Part shown: positions 1-6,209 of the stretch, one piece after another
Numbering within the stretch: position 1 is the first letter of the stretch
Layout of the letters: each line of letters starts with the position of its first letter
Source of the DNA: SpSt-28 sp036824555
Lineage (GTDB): Archaea > Aenigmatarchaeota > Aenigmatarchaeia > CG10238-14 > SpSt-28
Assembly: GCA_036824555.1 (NCBI GenBank)
Contig: DAISZX010000012.1
Coordinates: 1-9,040 of the forward strand
DNA length: 9,040 nucleotides
Direction: 5' to 3'
Position numbers and translations under genes: made by a program
Notes under the pieces: generated by a model
Databases searched by the model: none
What the model saw: only the letters and a program-made list of their open reading frames with translations
What the model was told of the DNA's origin: nothing

Positions 1-306
1 AAGCAGATAATTCTCATCAATTCCAACAATATCTCCATCTATAGCAGATACAGTGTTTTTTAATCTATCAACAGCTTTTTTCAGTTCATTCAAGTTAGAG
101 GACTTCAAATCTTTAATGTTTAAAAAAACTATTTCACCGTTTCTCAAGAACTCCTGTATTTTTGGAACATCAGCATAGCTTGTCAGTTTCTCAATTCTTA
201 TTCTTGGTTTTATTTCTTCTTTAAAAGCCTCCTCCTTCAATTCAACTTCTTCCATTTCAGTTTCCTCTTTTTTTCTTAACCTCTCCAAAATTTTCTTAAA
301 CGGCAT
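1..306 (-). CDS. sepF: SepF-like cell division protein (3' end outside window)
   Basis: The reading frame opens at an ATG at 306 and stays open for 102 codons to the window edge, so the C-terminus is missing. Residues 1-13 (MPFKKILERLRKK) could form a basic amphipathic helix like the membrane-targeting helix of SepF. Residues about 14-35 are an acidic linker. From about residue 58 the pattern GEIVFLNIKDLKSS, then a helix, then AIDGDIVGIDENYLL matches the SepF (DUF552) core. In archaea that have FtsZ, SepF anchors the FtsZ ring to the membrane. It is the last gene of the minus-strand cluster, 28 bases after the UPF0147 stop. No Shine-Dalgarno motif precedes the ATG, but an A/T box lies about 26 bases upstream, so it may have its own leaderless promoter. 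Family assignment is from recognised sequence; FtsZ itself is not in the window. Confidence 0.85.
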   Translation of the reverse strand, partial: MPFKKILERLRKKEETEMEEVELKEEAFKEEIKPRIRIEKLTSYADVPKIQEFLRNGEIVFLNIKDLKSSNLNELKKAVDRLKNTVSAIDGDIVGIDENYLL

Positions 307-327
307 ATTACTTACTTAACTTAAAGG

Positions 328-337
328 TTTAAATTTA
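328..337 (-). promoter_or_regulatory. Putative TATA box for sepF
   Basis: On the minus strand this reads TAAATTTAAA, centred about 26 bases before the sepF ATG. That is the spacing expected for an archaeal leaderless transcript, and no ribosome-binding motif lies in between. It overlaps the stop codon of the UPF0147 gene. Position and composition are seen; promoter activity is inferred. Confidence 0.4.
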
Positions 338-601
338 TTTTTTCTTCTTTTCCTTTGCTTTGGCTCGAATTTGCTCTAGTAAACTAACAGCATTCCATAT
401 TTGAGTTCTAGTGTACAAAGGCATGTTTGGATCGTTCGATATTTCATCAAGAGTAACAACCGCTGTGTTTATCTTAATCTCCTCGTCTTCTTTAGAGTTC
501 AAAGCATTCTTAGCTCTCTCAACAGCTTCTCTTATGTTTCTAGGAACACTTCTATCATTGATTATTCTATCCAATATCTCTAGCACAGGTTTGTAATCCA
601 T
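335..601 (-). CDS. UPF0147 family protein
   Basis: An 88-residue, apparently all-helical protein. It carries the conserved UPF0147 segments: VPRNIREAVERAKNAL at about residues 19-34 and LDEISNDPNMPLYTRTQIWN at about 51-70. It ends in a lysine-rich tail. The family is found across archaea and has no established function. The ATG at 601 follows the prefoldin stop codon (602-604) with no gap. GGTGA at 606-610 lies inside the end of the prefoldin gene, four bases before the start, so translation of the two is probably coupled. The neighbours (prefoldin, RNA polymerase and ribosomal genes) suggest a housekeeping role, but nothing in the protein itself reveals one. Confidence 0.9.
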   Translation of the reverse strand: MDYKPVLEILDRIINDRSVPRNIREAVERAKNALNSKEDEEIKINTAVVTLDEISNDPNMPLYTRTQIWNAVSLLEQIRAKAKEKKKK

Positions 602-919
602 TCAATCACCTTTACTACTCAATTTTTCCTCTAACTTTTTAATTTTTCCAATCAAATCCTTTTCAATATTTTCTAAACTACTAATTTTTATTTGTGAATC
701 TTCTTTTATTTCCGCCAACTCCTTCTCGACTTCTGCTTTCTTCTTCTTTATCAAAACACTGCCAACCACTTTATAAACATCTTCTTCTTTAGAGTTAGCG
801 AGTTCCTTTAAAGCCGACTCTATTTCGGCAACTTGAATCTTTAGTGCCTCTTTCTGAATTACCACATTTCTCAATTGCTGTTGAAGCGATAGATATTCTT
901 GCTCCAAATTTTTTTCCAT
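602..919 (-). CDS. pfdB: Prefoldin subunit beta
   Basis: 105 residues from the ATG at 919. A TTG four codons upstream (931) is possible but less likely. The protein is two long heptad-rich helices (about residues 1-45 and 62-103) joined by a central hairpin containing YKVVGSVLIKK, which is the signature of the beta subunit. Archaeal prefoldin is a hexamer of two alpha and four beta subunits that captures unfolded chains with its coiled-coil tips and passes them to the thermosome. The alpha subunit is not in the window. The gene lies 29 bases after rpoP and has no GGTGA motif. An A/T box inside that gap suggests an internal leaderless promoter. Its stop abuts the UPF0147 start. Confidence 0.93.
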   Translation of the reverse strand: MEKNLEQEYLSLQQQLRNVVIQKEALKIQVAEIESALKELANSKEEDVYKVVGSVLIKKKKAEVEKELAEIKEDSQIKISSLENIEKDLIGKIKKLEEKLSSKGD

Positions 920-933
920 ATATTCTATCAAAG

Positions 934-946
934 GAATAAATATTAA
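934..946 (-). promoter_or_regulatory. Putative TATA box for pfdB
   Basis: The minus strand reads roughly TTAATATTTATT between the rpoP stop (949-951) and the pfdB ATG (919), centred about 21 bases upstream. This is slightly short for a leaderless start, and pfdB may simply be co-transcribed from rpoP. Confidence 0.28.
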
Positions 947-948
947 GT

Positions 949-1080
949 TTATCTGGCTTGAACCCTTTTTACAACTTCTGGCCTAATTTTAACGAGAATT
1001 CTATATCCACAAAATGGACACATTATTCTTCCTTCTATAAATTCGCTAACGATTTTCCTACACTTTAAACATCTATACAT
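949..1080 (-). CDS. rpoP: DNA-directed RNA polymerase subunit P (Rpo12)
   Basis: A 43-residue protein beginning MYRCLKCRKI and ending KRVQAR. One zinc site is formed by C4-x2-C7 and C21-x2-C24 (CPFCGYRILVKIRPEVVK). The segment CPFCGYRILVK and the basic tail are the hallmark of Rpo12/RPC12, a small subunit of archaeal RNA polymerase that helps hold the Rpo3/Rpo10/Rpo11 platform together. Length is normal for the family. Its ATG overlaps the rpl37ae stop by one base (TGATG at 1078-1082), and GGTGA at 1085-1089 sits four bases upstream. Both point to coupled translation with rpl37ae. The rpl37ae-rpoP pairing is common in archaea. Confidence 0.93.
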   Translation of the reverse strand: MYRCLKCRKIVSEFIEGRIMCPFCGYRILVKIRPEVVKRVQAR

Positions 1081-1304
1081 CAGATCACCCTAGGAGGATA
1101 ATATGCTTGGCCAGCAAATTTACTACCACATTTCCTACATACCCATATTCCAGTGCCTTCTCTCACCAAATACTTCATTTTACAATTCGGACATATATGT
1201 CTTTGTTTTTGTATTCTTTCTATTTCTGCAACTTTTTCTCTAATTTTCTTCCCATATCTTGGTCCAAATCTTCCAGCAGTACCAACCTTCTTTTTTCTTC
1301 CCAT
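1080..1304 (-). CDS. rpl37ae: Ribosomal protein eL43 (L37Ae)
   Basis: 74 residues from the ATG at 1304. This start is chosen because family members begin MGRxKKVGxAGRFGPRYG, exactly as here (MGRKKKVGTAGRFGPRYG). Starts at 1310 (ATG) and 1313 (GTG) would only add two or three residues. A zinc ribbon is formed by CPNC (about residues 38-41) and CRKC (about 56-59), and the C-terminal QAYYPP is typical. It binds 23S rRNA in the large subunit. GTGA at 1310-1313, spanning the end of the upstream PDCD5-like gene, can serve as ribosome-binding site. The stop overlaps the rpoP ATG by one base. Confidence 0.94.
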   Translation of the reverse strand: MGRKKKVGTAGRFGPRYGKKIREKVAEIERIQKQRHICPNCKMKYLVREGTGIWVCRKCGSKFAGQAYYPPRVI

Positions 1305-1309
1305 TATCA

Positions 1310-1525
1310 TCACTTCGAGCTTAAAGATTTCAACAACTTAATAATTTCCTCTTCACTTAAAGGCTTTTTAATTCTTCCACTTAAATAGAGTTTTATAAGA
1401 TAATCTTCTAATTGAGAAACCAATTCTGGCTTAACCAACTTAACCCTCCCCAACCTTTCCCTGCCTTCTGGAGAAATAATCTTTCTCAATATTTGCCTTT
1501 TTTCTTCAGCTTCCTGACCTTCCAC
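1310..1525 (-). CDS. PDCD5-family DNA-binding protein
   Basis: 71 residues starting with GTG at 1525. An in-frame TAA directly upstream rules out a longer form. The core ILRKIISPEGRERLGRVKLVKPELVSQLEDYLIKL followed by GRIKKPLSEEEIIKLLKSL matches the PDCD5 three-helix bundle; usual archaeal members are about 110 residues. The missing part is the acidic and glutamine-rich N-terminal helix, reduced here to about ten residues. Family members are described as DNA-binding proteins whose cellular role in archaea is unclear. The gene overlaps rps19e by 20 bases in another frame and has GGTGA at 1531-1535, five bases before the GTG. The rps19e-PDCD5 pairing is a recurring archaeal arrangement. Confidence 0.88.
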   Translation of the reverse strand: MEGQEAEEKRQILRKIISPEGRERLGRVKLVKPELVSQLEDYLIKLYLSGRIKKPLSEEEIIKLLKSLSSK

Positions 1526-1934
1526 TTATCTCACCAATAATCTTATCAACAAATCTTCTTCCTTGTGGTGTTAACACTCTCCCCTTTCTATCCTCCTTTT
1601 TAACTAGACCAGCTGCTTCTAATTGTTGTAGAATTTTCCTTATAATTGATCCTCCTGCCTTATAAGTTTTTGCGGGCCTTCTACCTCTTCTCTTTCTTCC
1701 ACCATAATAGGTTCTTAACCTAGAAACGCCAACTGGCCCATCTATATAAATTCTTCTCAATATAGAAGCCGCTCTAATATACCAAAAATCTGGCTGTTGA
1801 GGAGGCCTCTCTCTATGTGCACCGCTTTTAACCATACTTGCCCAAAGTGGAGGCTTTATAGCATCAATCTTTTTTAGCTCTTCTTTCAACCTTTCGATAA
1901 GCTTATCTGGAGGCACTTCGTATATGCTTGTCAT
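1506..1934 (-). CDS. rps19e: Ribosomal protein eS19 (S19e)
   Basis: 142 residues, close to normal for archaeal eS19. The N-terminal YEVPPDKLIERLKEEL, the segment PPLWASMVKSGAHRERPPQQPDFWYIRAASILRRIY (about residues 28-63), the basic loop GGRKRRGRRP (about 78-87) and the C-terminal winged-helix part IIRKILQQLEAAGLV and LTPQGRRFVD are all family hallmarks. It is a small-subunit head protein. The ATG at 1934 lies 35 bases after the ligase stop. There is no clear ribosome-binding motif. A/T-rich boxes upstream could make it the head of the ribosomal cluster, or it could be read through from ligase. Its 3' end overlaps the PDCD5-like gene by 20 bases. Confidence 0.96.
   Translation of the reverse strand: MTSIYEVPPDKLIERLKEELKKIDAIKPPLWASMVKSGAHRERPPQQPDFWYIRAASILRRIYIDGPVGVSRLRTYYGGRKRRGRRPAKTYKAGGSIIRKILQQLEAAGLVKKEDRKGRVLTPQGRRFVDKIIGEISGRSGS
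1531..1535 (-). promoter_or_regulatory. Ribosome-binding site fixing the GTG start of the PDCD5-like gene
   Basis: GGTGA on the minus strand lies five bases before the GTG at 1525, inside the end of rps19e. It pairs with the archaeal 16S 3' end (UCACC). Together with the in-frame TAA just upstream of the GTG it fixes this non-ATG start. Confidence 0.6.
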
Positions 1935-1954
1935 AGATTCCTATTTAAAACGGA

Positions 1955-1969
1955 GAAATTAAAAATTTA
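1955..1969 (-). promoter_or_regulatory. A/T-rich ligase/rps19e spacer, putative promoter element
   Basis: The minus strand reads ATAAATTTTTAATTT just after the ligase stop. It is centred about 28 bases before the rps19e ATG, the right distance for a leaderless TATA box. The T5 run in it could equally act as a weak oligo-T terminator for ligase. A second TTTTAAATA at about 1942-1950 is too close to the ATG to serve a leaderless start. The assignment is weak. Confidence 0.3.
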
Positions 1970-3658
1970 TCATCCCGCCTTTCCTTGCGATCTATATAGC
2001 TCAATTAATCTATCTATCGTGTCGGCCTCTTCAGGCCCCTTATCATCTCTTAATCTAACAAATGCTGGGAATCTTAGGGCATATCCAGACTCGTAATTCG
2101 GAGATTTTTGAATTTCCTGATATTTTACTTCTACAACAATTTTCGGCCTTATTTTAACCTCTTTTCCCTTTTGTTGAATTATTAAAGGCTTAAGCAACTC
2201 TGTCATCATTTCATATTCCTCTTCCGTTAATCCAGTTGACATCATTCCGCATCTGAAAAAATTTCCAGTAGAAGGATCTCTTACTGCAAGCTCGAAAGAT
2301 GTAAGCCAATTTGCTCTAGCTCCTTCCCCCCAAGTCGCCCCAACTATTACTAAATCTAAGGTCTCCATAGTTGGCTTTATTTTATACCAACCACCAACAT
2401 GTCTTCCAAATCTATATGGAGAATTTAAAACTTTTAGCATTATACCTTCTTGCTTTGCATTAATAGCTTCTTGATAAAATTCTTCTATCTTTTTTACGTC
2501 TCTAGTTATAAGTTGCCTCGCCAACTCAAATTTTCCAGGAATAACTTCTACAACACTTTCTAATATCTTTCTTCTCTCAATTAAAGGTTTTTCAATCAAC
2601 ATCTCTCCATTAAGGTAAATTATGTCGAAAAGATGAATTTGAATAGGTATCTTTTCAACCATTTTCTCTATATCATACTTTCTGTGAATTCTTTGAGAGA
2701 GAACCTGAAATGCTAGCGGAAGATTAGTTTTGGGGTCGACGGCAATAGCTTCTCCCTCCATAACGCATTCATCAGCCTTAATTCCTTTTTTGCAGAGTTC
2801 CACTAAATCTGGAAATTGCTTGGTCACATCTTCTTGTCTTCTCGTAAAAAGCCATATTTTATCTCCTTTCTTCATTATGATGGTCCTCATCCCATCATAC
2901 TTCCATTCTGCAGCCACTTCTCCAAACTCATTTACAACTTCCTCTATACTTTCTGCCTTTTCTCCGAGCATCACTTGTATGGGCCTACCAATTTCTATTT
3001 TAACGCTTTTTAAACCCTCTATACCTTTTTCTTTTGCTATTTTTGCTACTAGTGAAAAATCAGAAAGAATAGACCAGGCATAATCTACTGCATTAACGGC
3101 TTCTTCACTCTTTGAACGAAGAAATGCCTCTACTATAGCATCTCTTATGATTCCTTCAGCCACACCTATTCTAAGCTCTCCTAAAATCGTTCTTATAAGA
3201 TATTTTGCTTCCTTTGGTTCTGCCATAAGTAGCAAATGATAGATGGTCATAATTTTTCTCTCCTGAGAGCCTTCTCCAGAAAAAAGTGGAAGTTTCCTGA
3301 GCTCAGAAAATACTTTTTCGACTGTTAGAATCTTTTTTAAAAGAGTGACTTGCTTTTTATTTACTGAGAGCTTTTCTGCAACCAAACCCAAGTCCCCAAG
3401 CTTAGCAAATTCATCCTCAATTTTTTCTTCAGAAACTCCATAAGCTCTTGACATGGATTTAATAATTAGCTGTGTTGCTATTCCTAATTCTAACTGCATA
3501 TATTTTGGATAAACTATACCTTGAACTAGAAAGACAACTTTTTCCAAGTCTTCTGAAGAACATCGAGAAAATAAATTTGCCAAAATTTTGGTTTTTTCTA
3601 TTTTTGATGACTCTTTTTCTAATTTTTCATAATACTCGCAGAGAACCTTGTACTCCAT
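1970..3658 (-). CDS. lig: ATP-dependent DNA ligase
   Basis: 562 residues, the normal length for archaeal replicative ligase. Order: an N-terminal DNA-binding domain (about residues 1-215, including ELRIGVAEGIIRDAIVEAF), an adenylation domain, then an OB-fold. Motif I is EWKYDGMR with the nucleotide-accepting Lys at 253. Motif III includes LFTRRQEDVT (about 270-279) and EGEA lies at 301-304. FDIIYLNG (344-351) follows, motif IV is EGIMLK (404-409) and motif V is WYKIKP (424-429). The C-terminal VEVKYQEIQKSPNY and LRFPAFVRLRDDK match archaeal and eukaryotic ligase I. It seals nicks between Okazaki fragments and in repair, through enzyme-AMP and DNA-AMP intermediates. It has its own divergent promoter region and no Shine-Dalgarno motif, so is probably leaderless. 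All catalytic motifs appear intact. Confidence 0.97.
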   Translation of the reverse strand: MEYKVLCEYYEKLEKESSKIEKTKILANLFSRCSSEDLEKVVFLVQGIVYPKYMQLELGIATQLIIKSMSRAYGVSEEKIEDEFAKLGDLGLVAEKLSVNKKQVTLLKKILTVEKVFSELRKLPLFSGEGSQERKIMTIYHLLLMAEPKEAKYLIRTILGELRIGVAEGIIRDAIVEAFLRSKSEEAVNAVDYAWSILSDFSLVAKIAKEKGIEGLKSVKIEIGRPIQVMLGEKAESIEEVVNEFGEVAAEWKYDGMRTIIMKKGDKIWLFTRRQEDVTKQFPDLVELCKKGIKADECVMEGEAIAVDPKTNLPLAFQVLSQRIHRKYDIEKMVEKIPIQIHLFDIIYLNGEMLIEKPLIERRKILESVVEVIPGKFELARQLITRDVKKIEEFYQEAINAKQEGIMLKVLNSPYRFGRHVGGWYKIKPTMETLDLVIVGATWGEGARANWLTSFELAVRDPSTGNFFRCGMMSTGLTEEEYEMMTELLKPLIIQQKGKEVKIRPKIVVEVKYQEIQKSPNYESGYALRFPAFVRLRDDKGPEEADTIDRLIELYRSQGKAG

Positions 3659-3680
3659 AAATTTTATTCTTAACGCAATG

Positions 3681-3693
3681 TAAAATTTTTAAT
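3681..3693 (-). promoter_or_regulatory. Putative TATA box for DNA ligase
   Basis: The minus strand reads ATTAAAAATTTTA, centred about 29 bases before the ligase ATG in the divergent spacer. It fits a leaderless or near-leaderless transcript, since no ribosome-binding motif lies between it and the start. Confidence 0.35.
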
Positions 3694-3701
3694 TTGAAAA
3701 A

Positions 3702-3710
3702 TTTTTTAAA
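3702..3710 (+). promoter_or_regulatory. Putative TATA box for the zinc-ribbon gene at 3761
   Basis: TTTTTTAAA in the divergent spacer would place transcription initiation near 3730, giving a leader of about 30 bases that contains the GGAG ribosome-binding motif at 3750-3753. A perfect 8-base palindrome, GTAGCTAC (3713-3720), lies between the box and the predicted start and could be an operator or chance. Confidence 0.35.
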
Positions 3711-3760
3711 CTGTAGCTACTTAATATTCTTCAGTAGTTTTAGTAAAAAGGAGAAGTAAG

Positions 3761-3925
3761 ATGGGTAGTATAGTTTGTGGAAGAAGCTGGAAATATGGTG
3801 TTTGCGAAATCTGTAGGAAAAATTCTCATGAGGAAATAAAAATGGTTAGAGAAGTTATTGAAATGCATGGTAAAAAAGAAGAGTTCTGGGTTTGCCCGGC
3901 TTGCGGTGCTACTAAAAAATATTAA
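3761..3925 (+). CDS. Small zinc-ribbon protein, function unknown
   Basis: A 54-residue protein. Two cysteine pairs, CEIC (14-17) and CPAC (45-48), are 27 residues apart, the arrangement of a zinc ribbon or knuckle. A fifth cysteine is at position 6. Between them is a charged, probably helical segment (SHEEIKMVREVIEMHGKKEE). A good GGAG motif at 3750-3753 precedes the ATG by seven bases, and an A/T box lies further upstream, so the gene has its own expression signals. I do not recognise the family. The aromatic-hydrophobic residues before the second pair (EEFWVCPACGA) resemble nucleic-acid-binding or metal-structural ribbons, but that is only resemblance. It probably forms an operon with the 71-residue gene 15 bases downstream. 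Confidence 0.75.
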   Translation: MGSIVCGRSWKYGVCEICRKNSHEEIKMVREVIEMHGKKEEFWVCPACGATKKY

Positions 3926-3940
3926 AGAGAAATTAAAGAA

Positions 3941-4156
3941 ATGGAAGAGGTTAAAAAAGAGCAGAAGGAAAAGATCTCTCCAAGCTGGCTTTTAGAATGC
4001 GTTTGCTTAGAGGACAAAGGACATACTCTAGTTATTTCTCCAAACGAATGTTTTAAGCGTGGGATAACAACTTTAAAAATAACTTTGGGTAGATTTAGCT
4101 CACCAACGGTTTTAACTTATAAAATAGGGGAAATCTACAAGGAAAAAAAGGAATAA
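3941..4156 (+). CDS. Hypothetical protein, 71 residues
   Basis: Not recognised. It has a lysine- and glutamate-rich N-terminus (about residues 1-12). A compact, probably beta-rich middle follows, with three cysteines (C20, C22 in LECVCLED, and C37 in NECFKR) and SPSWLLE, KGHTLVISP and GITTLKITLGRFSS. The tail is basic and acidic. No signal peptide or membrane segment is seen. It starts 15 bases after the zinc-ribbon stop on the same strand, with only a weak purine-rich stretch before the ATG. Co-transcription is likely. Coding status rests on the uninterrupted frame, the sensible composition and the tight spacing rather than on homology. Confidence 0.55.
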   Translation: MEEVKKEQKEKISPSWLLECVCLEDKGHTLVISPNECFKRGITTLKITLGRFSSPTVLTYKIGEIYKEKKE

Positions 4157-4178
4157 ATCCGTTTGATTAAATAGAATT

Positions 4179-4799
4179 ATGGACGTTTTTGAGGCGATCG
4201 CGAAAAGAAGAAGTATAAGAAAATATCAAGATAAGGATGTGGATGATAAACTAATAGGTGTTTTACTTTGGGCTGCAGCTCAAGCGCCTTCTGCTGGCAA
4301 TTTACAGGATTGGAGATTTATTGTGGTTAAGAACAAAAAGACGAAAGAAATGCTTTATAGAGCTGCTTTGATGCAAGAACATGTTAAAGAAGCTCCAGTT
4401 TTGATTGTTGTTGCCGCTGATTTAGAAATTCAAAGCTTAAGATACGGAAAAAGAGGGGAGCTTGTTTATGCTTTAGAAGATTGTGCAGCAGCCATAGAAA
4501 ACATGCTTTTGGCTGCAACTGCTCTTGGTCTTGGCACTTGTTGGGTCGGAGCTTTTGATGAGGAAGACGTTAAAAATATTTTGAGACTTCCGGATTATCT
4601 AAGGCCGGTAGCTATAATAACTGTTGGCTACCCTGCTGAAGAACCAGAAAAGAAGGAAGTAGACTATTCTAGGTTTGCCTTTTTAGAGTATTATGGACAA
4701 AAATTTGAGTTTGAGTTTAAGACCTTTCACGAATTGTTAACTGAGGGAATCGAAAAGTTGAGAGAATTTATAGCTAAAAGACAAAGTAAAAAATGGTGA
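4179..4799 (+). CDS. Nitroreductase-family FMN oxidoreductase
   Basis: 206 residues. N-terminal AIAKRRSIRKY (6-16) is the FMN phosphate- and ribityl-binding segment of the nitroreductase fold. APSAGNLQDWRF (36-47) is the second flavin-contacting motif, with the expected S-A-x-N-x-Q pattern. The helix DCAAAIENMLLAATALGLGTCWVGAF (101-126) forms the dimer core, and PVAIITVGYPAEEP (143-156) completes the fold. Such enzymes are cytosolic FMN homodimers that use NAD(P)H to reduce varied electrophiles; the physiological substrate cannot be read from sequence. It is 22 bases after the 71-residue gene with no clear ribosome-binding motif, so it may have a leaderless start. Its stop codon lies within the GGTGA that serves the next gene, suggesting coupled translation with the membrane protein. 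Confidence 0.92.
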   Translation: MDVFEAIAKRRSIRKYQDKDVDDKLIGVLLWAAAQAPSAGNLQDWRFIVVKNKKTKEMLYRAALMQEHVKEAPVLIVVAADLEIQSLRYGKRGELVYALEDCAAAIENMLLAATALGLGTCWVGAFDEEDVKNILRLPDYLRPVAIITVGYPAEEPEKKEVDYSRFAFLEYYGQKFEFEFKTFHELLTEGIEKLREFIAKRQSKKW

Positions 4800-4803
4800 T
4801 GGA

Positions 4804-6174
4804 ATGAAGAAAGAAACAATTTTCTTTTTTCTACCTATTCTATTTTTGAACATATGTTTTGCTCAATCTGAAAGCATTGTTGTTTATGCTGGTGAAATAA
4901 AAACTATCAATTACACTTTAATAAACGCAGCATCTCACTCTCAAACTTACACAGTTTCCTTAGTTGGGCCAACTGCATACTTTGCGGAAAGAAAGGTTTT
5001 GATAGATGTTTATCCAAAAATAGTTCAACTGGAGCCAAATCAATCTACAAAAATAACATTATACATTTTTTCGTCAAAGGAAGCAAGAGAAATCTCATCT
5101 CATTTATTCAGTTTAATAATTTCTTCGGAAGAACAAAGAATTGAGAAACCAATAATAATTTCAGTTTTGAGAAAACACCCAGTTTTTATTTCTTCTCTAA
5201 ACTTATCCAAATACAGCATATTTCCCCTAGAGAATACTAGGATAACTGTTAGAATTCAAAATTTAAGAAATGAGATAACGCCAAAATACAAGCTCCTGTT
5301 TTTCATAACCAAAGATGGTAGGGAAGTATTGACTAGAGAGATAATCACAGATTTTATAGAGGCAAATAGCAACATAGAAGTTTTTCACGAATTTTATGCT
5401 GAGAAATATCAAGAGGCTGGGATTTATGATGTTTACGTTAGATTGGAAGATTTAAAAGGAGAATATGTTGACGATGCTAGAACGAAATTCGAGGTAAAGG
5501 CGGTGGTTAAATTGCCTCAAGAATATACTGAGAAGCAAATTAAATATTCTTTTCTTTCTGCAAGGATTAGTATAAAAGTCAGAAACGAGGGCAATACATT
5601 TAGCGAGCCTTTTTACATCGAAGAAAAAGTACCGATTTTTATGAAAGATTTTGTAAAAGAATATACTCCATCGAGTGAGCAAAAGCACGAAGGTGGTTTT
5701 TTCGTTCTTAGATGGAATATCAAGTCTCTAGCACCAGCAGAAAGCGTTTTAGTTGAGTATGAAATTTCTCTCTGGCAAACCTGGTTAATTCTGGTTTTAA
5801 TTATTTTGGTTGTGTTTTACTTCTTCAAGAGAGGTTTTCAGCCGGCTTTAGTAAAAACTGTGAAGATAAGCGACAATAAAATAAAGGTTTATATAAAGTT
5901 GAAGAACAAATCTAAATCTACGATGAAAAATATTGAGGTTAGTGAAGAAGTTTTACCAATGTTAAGCGTGGAGTCAAGCGTTGGAATGGAGTTCGAAGAG
6001 AAAAAAATCGGTAAAAAGAGGTATCTCGTTTGGAAAATAGACGAACTTAGACCGGATGAAGAGGTTATCATTGGTTATGTTGCTTCTCCATTGGTAGAGA
6101 TTGTTTCCCTCGAGCTACCAAAGACTCATGTATCTTACATTGATGAAAAAGGAAGAAAAAGAGTTTTGGAGTAA
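4804..6174 (+). CDS. Membrane-anchored protein with beta-sandwich ectodomains
   Basis: 456 residues. Residues 1-20 look like a signal peptide (basic start, hydrophobic core, cleavage near CFA-QS). About 22-120 is a beta-rich domain resembling NEW3/CARDB-type archaeal surface modules, and about 127-233 is a second. A third (about 250-322) precedes a single membrane segment (about 324-341, WQTWLILVLIILVVFYFF). A fourth (about 351-430) follows it. The third and fourth look like copies of one domain: each ends in W-x-I-x-x-L-x-P-x-E-x-V and an x-Y motif. Predicted topology is outside-in, leaving the last domain in the cytoplasm. Three N-glycosylation sequons (N36, N79, N133) lie on the outer side. 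GGTGA at 4795-4799 overlaps the nitroreductase stop, four bases before the ATG. The exact role is unknown. Confidence 0.75.
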   Translation: MKKETIFFFLPILFLNICFAQSESIVVYAGEIKTINYTLINAASHSQTYTVSLVGPTAYFAERKVLIDVYPKIVQLEPNQSTKITLYIFSSKEAREISSHLFSLIISSEEQRIEKPIIISVLRKHPVFISSLNLSKYSIFPLENTRITVRIQNLRNEITPKYKLLFFITKDGREVLTREIITDFIEANSNIEVFHEFYAEKYQEAGIYDVYVRLEDLKGEYVDDARTKFEVKAVVKLPQEYTEKQIKYSFLSARISIKVRNEGNTFSEPFYIEEKVPIFMKDFVKEYTPSSEQKHEGGFFVLRWNIKSLAPAESVLVEYEISLWQTWLILVLIILVVFYFFKRGFQPALVKTVKISDNKIKVYIKLKNKSKSTMKNIEVSEEVLPMLSVESSVGMEFEEKKIGKKRYLVWKIDELRPDEEVIIGYVASPLVEIVSLELPKTHVSYIDEKGRKRVLE

Positions 6175-6181
6175 GATAAGA

Positions 6182-6190
6182 TTAAAAATA
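6182..6190 (+). promoter_or_regulatory. Putative TATA box for tRNA-Tyr
   Basis: TTAAAAATA is centred about 24 bases before the first base of the tRNA, the spacing expected if transcription begins at or next to the mature 5' end. The AT-alternating run at 6199-6209 lies directly against the tRNA, too close for a TATA box. Confidence 0.4.
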
Positions 6191-6209
6191 ATTCTAAAAA
6201 ATATATATT

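Noticed and set aside
1107..1388. A 93-codon plus-strand open frame opposite rpl37ae and the PDCD5-like gene
   Set aside because: Both minus-strand genes are recognised families; the plus-strand product is low-complexity Ser/Phe/Leu.
2730..3083. A 117-codon plus-strand open frame opposite DNA ligase
   Set aside because: It lies wholly within the ligase gene, whose motifs are intact, and the translation is serine- and phenylalanine-rich, as expected of an antisense shadow.
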